Positions 1 through 8,741 of a stretch of DNA of 64,000 nucleotides are shown piece after piece (the stretch's first letter is position 1; each line of letters starts with the position of its first letter). The DNA comes from Liolophura sinensis (lineage: Eukaryota > Mollusca > Polyplacophora > Chitonida > Chitonidae): positions 78,781,084-78,845,083 of the forward strand of contig NC_088300.1 of the NCBI RefSeq assembly GCF_032854445.1, given 5' to 3'. The notes under the pieces are model-generated. The model saw only the letters and a list, made by a program, of their open reading frames with translations. It was not told where the DNA came from and made no database searches. Both the position numbers and the translations under genes were made by a program.

Positions 1-58
1 ACATACTACAATAAATCTCAGTGGCCTACATGTATATAGTACTACATGCTGGCTTTAC

Positions 59-3000
59 CTGTGTAGGAGCCATGTTTAGAGTATTTGGTGGGAACATGGA
101 CCTCAGCACCACTGTCAAGTAGCATCTGTAAACACTTCAAACGGCCATGTTCTGCAGCCATGTGCACTGCTGTCACATCAAATCTGTCACGTGCGTTTAT
201 ATCAGCTGAGAAAATGAAACAAGAAATTCTACAGCTACATGTGCAGTTCAGGGTTTATAATTAATAATGCCTAAGCAAATATGCACTCACCCTTTAACCA
301 GTGGACCCAAACAGCTTTATTACTGAAACAGAGATTGGGTCAATCATTTTCTGAGGACATATATAACACAGATTCCCTTTACCTCTACACAGTCAGTGAC
401 TAGGTGGGTAAAGTCACATGACAGAGAACTGGACACATGATTAGGTGGGTAAAGTCACATGACAGAGGACTTGACACATGATTAGGTGGGTAAAGTCACA
501 TGACAGAGAACTGGACACATGATTAGGTGGGTAAAGTCATATGACAGAGGACTGGACACATGATTAGGTGGGTAAAGTCACATGACAGAGAACTGGACAC
601 ATGATTAGGTGGGTAAAGTCACATGACAGAGAACTGGACACATGATTAGGTGGGTAAAGTCACATGACAGAGAACTGGACACATGATTAGGTGGGCAAAG
701 TCACATGACAGAGAACTGGACACATGATTAGGTGGGTAAAGTCACATGACAGAGAACTGGACACATGATTAGGTGGGTAAAGTCACATGACAGAGAACTG
801 GACACATGATTAGGTGGGTAAAGTCACATGACAGAGGACTGGACACATGATTAGGTGGGTAAAGTCACATGACAGACGACTGGAAACATGTACAGTTTTC
901 TAGATTTTTACATTTGTTTGGTTTTTTCAGTCAATTTCAGTTTCAAAATTTTTTGTTATGTATATGAAGGTGCCTCACCGTGGCAGACCTAGCCAATGTC
1001 AACTATTTGTGATGTTAAAAACACAAGGCTAGACTAGGAGGCCACAAGGCAGTAAACAACTGACCTGTCAACCACACCAAGCCACAGAAAACTACCAACC
1101 AATGAACCAACCACACCAGGCATGACAATTGACCTGTCAATCAGACAAGGCTGGACCTCGACCTGGATGCCAAATCACAGTGAACAGTTGATTAGTCAAC
1201 CACAACAGGCTAGACCAAGAGTCTAAGCCACAGTAAATGGCAAAACCACTCAACCACACTAGGCTGGACCTGGAGGCCAAATCACAGTGAACAGTTGATT
1301 AGTCAACCACAACAGGCTAGACCAAGAATCTAAGCCACAGTAAACGGCAAAACCACTCAACCACACTAGGCTGGACCTGGAGGCCAAATCACAGTGAACA
1401 GTTGATTAGTCAACCACAACAGGCTAGACCAAGAGTCTAAGCCACAGTAAACGGCAAAACCACTCAACCACACTAGGCTGGACCTGGAGGCCAAATCACA
1501 GTGAACAGTTGATTAGTCAACCACAACAGGCTAGACCAAGAGTCTAAGCCACAGTAAACAGCAAAACCACTCAACCACACTAGGCTGGACCTGGAGGCCA
1601 AATCACAGTGAACAGTTGATTAGTCAACCACAACAGGCTAGACCAAGAGGCCAAGCCACAGTATTTATTTATTTATTTGATTGGTGTTTTACGCTGTACT
1701 TAAGAATATTTCACTAATACGATGGCACCCAGCATTATGGTGGGAGGAAACCGAGCAGAGCCCCGGGGGAAACCCATGACCATCCGCAGGTTGCTGCCAG
1801 ACCTTCCCACTTACAGCCGAAGAGAAAGCCAGCATGAGTTGGCTTGAACTATTGGTGAGAGGCTGCTGGGTCATTACGTTGCGCTAGCACGCTAACCAAA
1901 CGTGCCACGGAGGCCCCCCAAACCACAATAAACAGCAAAACCATTCAACTACACCAGGCAGGTCATGGAGGCCAAAACACAGTAAACATTTATTTATTTA
2001 TCTGATTGGTGTTTCACGCAGTACTCAAGAATATTTCACTCACATGACAGTGGCCAGCATTATAGTGGGAGAAAACCGTGCAGAGCCCGGGGGAAACCCA
2101 CCTGCAGGTTACAGGAAGACCTTCCCATGTACGGCCGGAGAAGAAGCCAGCATGACCTGGACTTGGAACTCACAGCGACCTCATTGGTGGGAGACTCCTG
2201 GGTCATTACACTGTGCTAGCACGCTAACCAACTGAGCCACGGAAATCCCCCACAGTAAACTGCCAAGCAGTCAACCACACAAGGTTGGAACACCCAATAC
2301 TCTGTGAGTGACACCAATGTGCTTGGTCCAGTCAATGAACCCCCTGACACCACATGTGTTTCACCTTGGTCCAGCCAATCAACCCTCTGTGGGTGACACT
2401 AAAGCCCCGTTTACACTACCGCTTTTCAACCGGGCTTGGCCCTGATGGGGCACGGCCCGGCAAACAATTGGGTAGTCTAAACGGGTTAAGCGTACTCGGC
2501 ACCGTGCCAGATTTGACCGGGCCGAACCCCTCAACGAGAGGTAGGCTCGACCCAGCTGAAGCTCGGCTCGGCTAGCCAAACGTGCAGTGTAAACGCGTCA
2601 CCGTGCCTGGCCCGCTCAGAGGACTTAACTGCGCATGCTTAAAGGCAACTTCCTCTGACCTTCCACTTCCGGCTTTTCAATTGGCGCACTTTTTTTCGAA
2701 CAATAAGAATTTAAATATGTCAACAAATCGTGGAACTACTTGGACAAAAGAGGAGACAGAACAGCTATTAGCTATTTGGGGCGAGGAAAACGTGCAAGCG
2801 CAACTTGAGAGCGCTCGTCACAACGAGAACCTCATACAGGTGGATGTATATGAGTTTCGAAAAGGCCGTCTGTATCTTTGCCTTACAACTACTGGCAGCG
2901 CCATTTTCGCAGCTGAATAAAGTGTTTGTACCTCCAATGTCTGAAGAGTGCCACAAATAAATAGCCCAACTCAACCTGAGTTGTCGTTCCTGTTTGTGAT

Positions 3001-3799
3001 AATGGATTTGGCCCGCCAGCGAGGTGTGTAATGTAAACGGTACTTGTCAAGGGGGGTTCCTGATCAAGCGCGACCCTGCTAAAATGGTCCCGGCCCGGCT
3101 GTAGTCTAAACGCGGCTTATATCCACTTGGCCCAGTCAGTTATAAGCCTCTGTGGGTGACGTGCTTGGTCAAGTCAGTGAACCCTCTGTGGGTGGCACAA
3201 CTTGTGTTTGGTCCAGTCAGTGAACCTTCTGTGGGTGACACAACCTGTGTTTGGTGCAGCCATTCAACCCTCTGTCCACAGCTGATACCACAGGTGCTTG
3301 AATGCAGTGACACCAAGTAAGCCAACCCACATACCATATATAAATCTCTAACCTACCATGTAGAAGTAAAGGTATCACCAAAGTCCCACAGAATCAGAGG
3401 AAATGGTCCTATAGTGAATTTCATACCTTTCCTTCTGGTAGGATGTATAGGATGCATATGATTAGCCTACACAATCTGAGAGCACGTGTGCGACACCTTC
3501 TGCTTAATGAAATGTACCAGTCATGACAAATTAAACATACCTCCATGCTTAATTAACATGTCCACACACTCAGTGTGACCTGCACTTGCCGCAAACTGCA
3601 GAGGAGTGATGTAATTTTTGGATGCGTAAAACAGACTCCTGTTGAACTCGGCGGCATCAGGTGAAGCACCTTCTGCTAGTAGCTGTTTGAGTAAAGAACA
3701 GTTCCCATTTTGTGAGGCCTCCGCTAACAGTTTGTCTCTTTCTATTTCCTTCTGAAGAACTTCATAGTTTTTCCTTCCTCTAACTGACACCATATTCAT
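59..3799 (-). CDS. Ankyrin-repeat protein, first two coding exons (partial; continues past the left edge)
   Basis: Two exons read on the minus strand: 3799-3541, from ATG (MNMVSVRGRKNYEVLQ), and 205-59. The donor at 3540 reads GGAG|GTATG and the acceptor before 205 reads TTTTCTCAG. Both junctions are in phase 1 and restore a perfect ankyrin helix pair, with MLIKHG running straight into ADINARDRFDV. About 135 residues are visible. A charged N-terminal helix (residues 8-30) precedes three ankyrin units, at about 34-60, 64-96 and 97-130, with TPLQFAASAGH and TAVHMAAEHGR cores. The next donor at 58 (CACAG|GTAAAG) shows that coding continues beyond base 1. Ankyrin repeats are protein-binding scaffolds; nothing visible identifies the partner or the exact family. 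The two MVs near the start give alternative initiators. The gene diverges from the nuclease gene to its right. Confidence 0.8.
400..890. repeat. 41-bp minisatellite, about 12 copies
   Basis: Head-to-tail units around the core TTAGGTGGGTAAAGTCACAT, followed by GACAGAGAACTGGACACATGA, with one or two substitutions per copy. It lies inside the intron of the ankyrin gene. Confidence 0.95.
1145..1662. repeat. 107-bp tandem repeat, about five copies
   Basis: Units begin AGGCTGGACCTGGAGGCC at about 1260, 1367, 1474 and 1581, with a diverged copy near 1145. Related sequence continues at 1919-1988 and 2252-2290, so two SINEs inserted into what was a longer array. Intron of the ankyrin gene. Confidence 0.92.
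1663..1919 (-). mobile_element. tRNA-derived SINE, near full length
   Basis: The minus strand reads from a tRNA-like head (degenerate A box near 1905) to a 3' end with AAGAATATT and an ATAAATA tail at 1663. It is inserted in the 107-bp array and diverged from other copies in the window. Confidence 0.85.
1989..2251 (-). mobile_element. tRNA-derived SINE with target-site duplication
   Basis: Same family and orientation as the neighbouring copy. CACAGTAAAC is present on both sides (about 1979-1988 and 2251-2261), giving a 10-bp target-site duplication. It is inserted in the remnant of the 107-bp array. Confidence 0.85.
2402..3119 (+). mobile_element. Harbinger/PIF-like DNA element with terminal inverted repeats
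   Basis: The ends are inverted copies: AAGCCCCGTTTACACTA at 2402 and, on the minus strand from 3119, AAGCCGCGTTTAGACTA. Similarity extends about 30 bp further inwards on both sides. The motif TAGT(C/G)TAAACG also recurs inside, near 2471, 2586 and 3029, as expected of subterminal transposase-binding sites. The element is about 718 bp and sits in a minisatellite. It carries a Myb/SANT-like open frame but no DDE transposase, so it is non-autonomous. Assignment to Harbinger rests on the Myb/SANT partner gene typical of that superfamily. The 3-bp target duplication is not clear-cut. Confidence 0.7.
2717..2920 (+). pseudogene. Myb/SANT-like DNA-binding domain fragment carried by the transposon
   Basis: The open frame from ATG 2717 begins MSTNRGTTWTKEETEQLLAI and continues through WGEENVQAQLES and RHNENLIQ. 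This matches the first two helices of the Myb/SANT-like domain found in Harbinger partner proteins and related trihelix factors, with the W and acidic EE spacing intact. After about residue 41 the similarity stops. A possible donor ACAG|GTGGAT at about 2838 suggests this was the first exon of a spliced gene whose later exons are missing. An in-frame extension back to 2582 does not look coding. Known family role: DNA binding and recruitment of the DDE transposase. Here it is probably a relic. Confidence 0.6.
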
Positions 3800-4496
3800 G
3801 ATGTTCTAATGGTAGGCTGGCTCTTCTGTGCAGTCAGTCGAGTAGTCCAGGCCCATTCTCGTTATACATATTGTGCGAGAAAGACTATTGTTGAGTGTCA
3901 AATGTGAGAATTCCTTTGGCAATGTGCCAATGACCGGATTTCGTTTTCTCTTCACTTCCCGACAGCAACAAACTATACGTCTTATCTCCATTCCCTCTTC
4001 AGATTACTCATCGACAGCACGTCCGGTAGGCTGCCATTTGTTCAACTTACACCACACAACAGGCTAAGAACTCGTACTATGGTCATAATCATGGAAAATT
4101 TTGACTAAAACTCGAATGTCCGTCACACGTGAAGCTTCCGTCTATTACCATGCAGGACACTCTTCTGACAAGGAGGCTGGTTTAGTCATTCCTATTATGA
4201 GAGGTCATGGCGGGTTGTTCAACTGAAGCTCTGTCAATCCGGGTGAACAGTTATGCTACCTTGATTTGGTAAAAAACAAATTATGTTTTACTAAGGAGTG
4301 AGTCTGCGTTATACTAAGGCAAATAAATGATAGGCATCGTGCATTGGTGATTTTGGAGCAGGTGCACTTTGGTTTTGACAGGATTATGTTGTTGTGATAG
4401 TGTCTATGAAGATGGATTTAACAATGTCAAAGTATGGTCTGGCCTGGAGTTACCCATCTGACACACTGATGTTGGCATGAGAAAGTGTTACCGGCG
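3800..4496. other. Divergent intergenic or promoter region
   Basis: This segment lies between the ankyrin start codon on the minus strand and the transposon to the right. It probably contains the ankyrin 5' UTR and promoter. No TATA box or recognised element was seen. Confidence 0.35.
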
Positions 4497-5328
4497 CATT
4501 TTCAACTAAATTAAACGTTGAGGTCTATTTTTAACAATTTCTAATGTTTACTTGCCTCAACGTTTAATCGTTGAATTCAAAAATGAGGTAGGCCCATGCC
4601 ACAAGGCACCTTGCGGAATGAAGTGGGCCCGTAAATCCACTCTAAAACAGCAGCACGCGCCAATTTCTGTTGAGAATTGAAGAGAAAATTGTGCTTTTAA
4701 TCACTCATACATGTTAAAATCCCTTTCAGACTAGGCATATGCAGAAAATCTGATAAAGTGTTGACTTTTCTCTCTTCAAAATGCATGTCCAAAGCATTGG
4801 GTATTTCCAAAATCCAGATAGTATCTGAGGCCACAGACAGAAAACATGGATATTGAAGTAGATAGCCGCAAACCTTGACTGGAGCCTTTAGAATTAATTT
4901 TCCTCGCTCGACGTACCTGCCAACGTCTTCTTTCTGTTCTACATCATGCCTGATGAAATCATTGCTATCGGTTGTGTAGTCTTGTTAGGTTGATTTCCGT
5001 ACTTTTGGCACACGGTTCTGAGATTTTAGTACACCTGACTCGCCATGACAGCACAGATTTATTGTACGAACGAGAAGGAAATATTTCTGTGAATTTCAGC
5101 AACGTCTTGACATGGGAATGCATTTACACTTGCAGGAGTGGTAATAAAAACTCTATTCATTATTAAAGAACATGTGCCACAGTATTGGAGTGGATTTAAT
5201 GGCCAACTTTGTGACGCAAAGTGCCTTGCAGAATGAGCCTACTGCTTTTTTGAATTCAGCGATTAAATGTTGAAGCACATAAACATCAGAAATTGTTGGA
5301 AATATACAGAGTTTAACTTAATTGAAGT
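4497..5328. mobile_element. Long terminal-inverted-repeat DNA element (foldback or MITE type)
   Basis: About 120 bp at 4497-4617 reappear inverted at about 5205-5328. Shared blocks include AACAATTTCTAATGTTTA versus AACAATTTCTGATGTTTA, TTTAATCGTTGAATTCAAAA versus TTTAATCGCTGAATTCAAAA, and CAAGGCACCTTGCG versus CAAGGCACTTTGCG. Identity is roughly three quarters by eye. The left arm itself holds an inverted repeat of TTAAACGTTGAGG. No transposase frame was seen inside, so it is non-autonomous. The superfamily is unknown because the target duplication cannot be fixed. Confidence 0.6.
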
Positions 5329-5887
5329 GTAGGTGAATGTATGTTCAGTTGGATTGAACAAAATACAAGGAGTTAGATACAGGCAGGGGAGAGGAACCCT
5401 GGTGGTGCATGAGATGGACAACCATTTTTGTGAAATTCAAGTTAGCAGAGAAAGTGATCTTTAAGAAATATCGATGTATATTTACCTTTTGAATGATCAA
5501 CAGCTCAGGTTTTTAACAGTCTGGTGGACTAGGACCCATTCATTTTAAAAGGTCTTATCTTAAGTTCTGAACAGGCCATGGAGATTAGTAATCAGGATTA
5601 ATTAGTTTCACTACTTTAAAAATGTGATGTGATAATAACCATTTTTGATCTTCTAATTAAAAATAAGCTGATGGAACCGAAAAAAAAAGTGATTTCAAAT
5701 TAGAAGTAATGTGTTTATTGCTGTGCACAGTTTTGTTTTGGGTTTGTATACATTTATCATGTTCGTATTGTCTTAGTTGCGTAAGGAAAATGTTTTCCAA
5801 TACTCCATGTTGAATGCATCAAATTTCTGTTGCCATTGAGAGGTGTATTGAAGTAAATTATGATTAATGTCTTGTTTTTTCTTGTAG

Positions 5888-6052
5888 AAATACATGTTCA
5901 TCTGCAGGTTGATAAAGCATGAACAAGGACAAAGAAGACATTACCTCAAGTCTGCAGCAGAGTGTACATCCAGAGCAGTTGTCGCCCTTGATCTGTGTCA
6001 AACTAATATCAGATCTGTGAGACAAGCACAGCAAATTCAAGGGATTTGTTAA
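5888..6052 (+). CDS. Candidate upstream exon of the MUS81-like gene: helix-hairpin-helix segment
   Basis: A strong acceptor (TTTTTTCTTGTAG at 5887) opens a frame reading KYMFICRLIKHEQGQRRHYL and then KSAAECTSRAVVALDLC, NIRSVRQAQQIQGI, before TAA at 6050. The hydrophobic spacing and the closing QIQGI fit the N-terminal pol-beta-like helix-hairpin-helix domain of MUS81. The exon at 6642 supplies the expected following helix. The 3' junction is unresolved. The best-looking donor (TCT|GTGAGA at 6017) is in phase with 6642 but removes the hairpin motif; a donor after the motif is not obvious. The initiator exon was not identified. Role by family: DNA binding at the front of a structure-specific nuclease. 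Confidence 0.5.
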   Translation, partial: KYMFICRLIKHEQGQRRHYLKSAAECTSRAVVALDLCQTNIRSVRQAQQIQGIC

Positions 6053-6641
6053 AGTTTTTAAAAAACCGATTCTTCATTTTAAATTAAAACTTTACATGTC
6101 TTCATCTTGATGACTTAGAGATCAAGTTCGAGTCTTGGTCCTTTTCTTCCATTTCAGCAACATTGCCATGCTATGCTGTTTGGAACACTTTTCCAGACTT
6201 CAAAAGGGTTGGCTATTCTGAGATAAGCTACAGATCAAGTTTCAGTTTTGGGGAAATTTTTCTCAGCAAAATTGTTGCTGTTCTTTTTGGTGTTGTTGAC
6301 TTTGACATAACTACTATTCTGATGGCTCAAACCAGAAAGGACATGTAATTTACTTTAATTTGCTTAAATTGCAATACTTTATGAATGCTTGGGAAAGACA
6401 TACTCCATCATTATATGACAGTTCGGGAAGTTAGACTTTCAGCTCCTGCAGAAGATAAACAGTAATGTTCATGTATTTATTTCTTTATTGGAGGGGTGTT
6501 TTACACCGTATTCAAGAATATTTCACTTACACGAGGAAAGCCAGCATTATGGAAACTAAGCAGAATCAGGGCTAAACCCCCGACTGTGCGCAGCTTGTGA
6601 TGTTCATGTAAGTCATCTGACATTGTTTCTATTATATGCAG
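6053..6641 (+). other. Probable intron with a SINE fragment
   Basis: It contains a truncated SINE at 6473-6597 that ends about 45 bp before the acceptor TATTATATGCAG at 6641. An open frame at 6163-6348 has no recognisable domain. Nothing else was seen. Confidence 0.5.
6473..6597 (-). mobile_element. Truncated tRNA-derived SINE (3' part)
   Basis: It contains the family 3' module (GTGTTTTACACCGTATTC, AAGAATATTTCACTTACACG, CCAGCATTATGG) but lacks the tRNA-like head. Confidence 0.75.
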
Positions 6642-6748
6642 ATTAGAGAAGAAATTTTTAAAGTTCTGGAAAGATTGCTCGGTGACATTGAAACTTCAAG
6701 AGAGCTCCCCAAGAAAAAACACATGCCAGCTCAGCCTCAGCAACACTA
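6642..6748 (+). CDS. Candidate exon of the MUS81-like gene: end of the helix-hairpin-helix domain and linker
   Basis: After the acceptor TATGCAG the frame reads IREEIFKVLERLLGDIETS, then RELPKKKHMPAQPQQH, to a TAG at 6747. The amphipathic IREEIFKVLERLL is what normally follows the GIGKK hairpin in this domain. A possible donor CACTA|GTGGCC at 6749 would join in phase to T 8741 and continue into MTAEDV. That donor is non-ideal. The alternative is that translation starts at 8742 and this exon belongs to another isoform. Confidence rests mainly on the fit with the exon at 5888. Confidence 0.45.
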
Positions 6749-8741
6749 GTGGCCCTGCTGTCCCTGATAGAAGAGTGCAGTGAAGGATTTGTGATTTAGC
6801 GTTGTCCTGCATAAGACTGCTTCCTAGGTATTGTGGATGTTGGGCAAACGGAAAGTGTTTGTGTAGATGTGGTATAGCATTTGAGAAAAGTGATAAAGAA
6901 AAGTTTATGGGATAATGGTAACATGTCGGAAGAGAGTGTATGAAATGTTAGTTTATGGGAAAATTGCGTAGAGGAGTTTGTGTGTGTGTCGGGGGCGGGG
7001 GTGGGGGGTCAATAGGAGTTGGTGATAAGGTGGAAGGAATGAGGTGTTTAGAAAGTGCTTGGGAGTGTCAGTGTAGAAGGGAATTTGGCACTGAGCAGTT
7101 TGCAGACAATTTATGGTAGATTTGTTTGGTAGACTGGGGGCGATTTTGTGCTAAGGTACACATGTAGTTTCTTTAGTGGCGGTAAATGACCTAAAGTTTC
7201 GCACGTGAATTACTGTCGTTTACTTCCACACAATCTGAGTCGGCAGCAAGACGACAGAAGAGAATGATTAGTCCCCCGCCCGATTTATTGCCGTGCAGGG
7301 CATTTAGTAGCACTTGTTGCTATTCCTTGCCACATGGGGTGAAGTCACTAACTGTGAGATGGACAGGGCTATGGACTAGTAGGCCTAGATGTACATCTAT
7401 AACTATACCCATGAATGAAATCAAAGAAAGTTTTAAGACAGGCGATGTCTATTACAAACCTTTAATTTCTAAACACTGGCTTAAAGCATGGCCAAGCAAG
7501 GAATGTACATGCACAATGTACACTGTACCGTAGCCGAACTGATTATTTGGGTTAGGCCTACGTGGAAGTCACCTCGCCCCGTTATCTGATGAACAGTTGT
7601 CTGCTAAGAACCCTCATTATGCAACAAATATGTGTACAAATGTATTGTAGCTAAAGACGAATATCACTGAGAAATATCTGCCATTAGCCTCCTGTGTCCA
7701 TGTAATTCCAGTTAAGTATGTTAGTTTACACGAACATTTTGTTTCTTTACAGTCGGAACTGTCCTCCTATTGCAGAAGAGCTCCTTTTCCCACGTTTTTA
7801 TTTCGGGAACCTCCGGTAAACACAGAAACCATACTCCGCGCTAGGTTTCCGAAAATTACCACGATTTACTTTTACCCCTTTTCGGTAGCATTGTGTGCGA
7901 GTCTATCGGGAAACAGGATTTGTTTGAGTTGTTATCACATTAGGAGTTCGCAGAACACCGACACTGGCTTTATAAACAAAACATTTTATGATTTCCTGTA
8001 TACAGTTTTGCCCAGACGTGATGTATGTGTCACCAGCGACAGATAAGATTATTGTTTTGCCTTTCTCCAGCAAAAATCATGTGATCAATTGGTAGACACG
8101 TGGAAATTTCGAGTCCAGTGATTGTAAGTGGCTTGTATCTACGTGGGGATAAAACCAATCTGTATGACTAAAATTCTATCTGAGGGGACTCAGTATTAAG
8201 TAAATTACGTATTCATGTTTACAAAATATGCATGGGTGTAAGTTGAAAGTCTTTCAAATTATGCCAGAATCAACAACAAATGTTTAGCTGCAGCAGTGCA
8301 AACACGTGTGTAGGTGTCACTTTGATCACAATTTCTTCTCGTCTGCTGGTAGGCCTAGTTTTCAAGTATGAATTTGCGGTATGCTAAATTCTCCTACAGA
8401 TTTGTATACGCAGAGCCCTGCAGTTTGAAAACAGATATCTCGACTTGCGTATAGGTTCTGGGTAGTCACGCTTAATCTGCACCCAGTTTTCTCCAAAATT
8501 GCCATATTTCACGAAATAACGATAATAAAACAATTAACATGTTGCGAAGTGTACATACTAAAATTGTTATGATTAAAACTGAGGAAAACACGAACTGTTG
8601 GTGGTACGAGCTCAGCGAGCTTGTTTATTACATTCTTGAACTGTTAGTACAATCCCCTGACCACCCCCAGTGATGCTGATAGATTTACGAGCGGCTAATT
8701 AAGAACAATGACCCTTTTCCTTTTGATCTGTTAGCTGAAGT
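6749..8741 (+). other. Probable intron or 5' flank of the nuclease gene
   Basis: About 2 kb of unique sequence. There is a G-rich tract at 6985-7005, but no recognised repeat or domain. Open frames here (for example 7264-7533) resemble no family I know. Confidence 0.4.

Larger units (their letters stand above)
2281..3262. repeat. Degenerate array of about 45-48 bp units, split by a DNA transposon
   Basis: Units resemble TTGGTCCAGTCAGTGAACC followed by CTCTGTGGGTGACAC. They occur at 2281-2400 and again at 3125-3262, on either side of the Harbinger-like element at 2402-3119. Intron of the ankyrin gene. Confidence 0.75.

Noticed and set aside
4846-4878. ATG GAT ATT GAA with a GT donor as a possible first exon of the nuclease gene
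   Set aside because: It lies inside the inverted-repeat element at 4497-5328, and the donor is weak.
7264-7533. 89-codon plus-strand frame
   Set aside because: No domain, no splice support and ordinary composition for random open sequence in this region.
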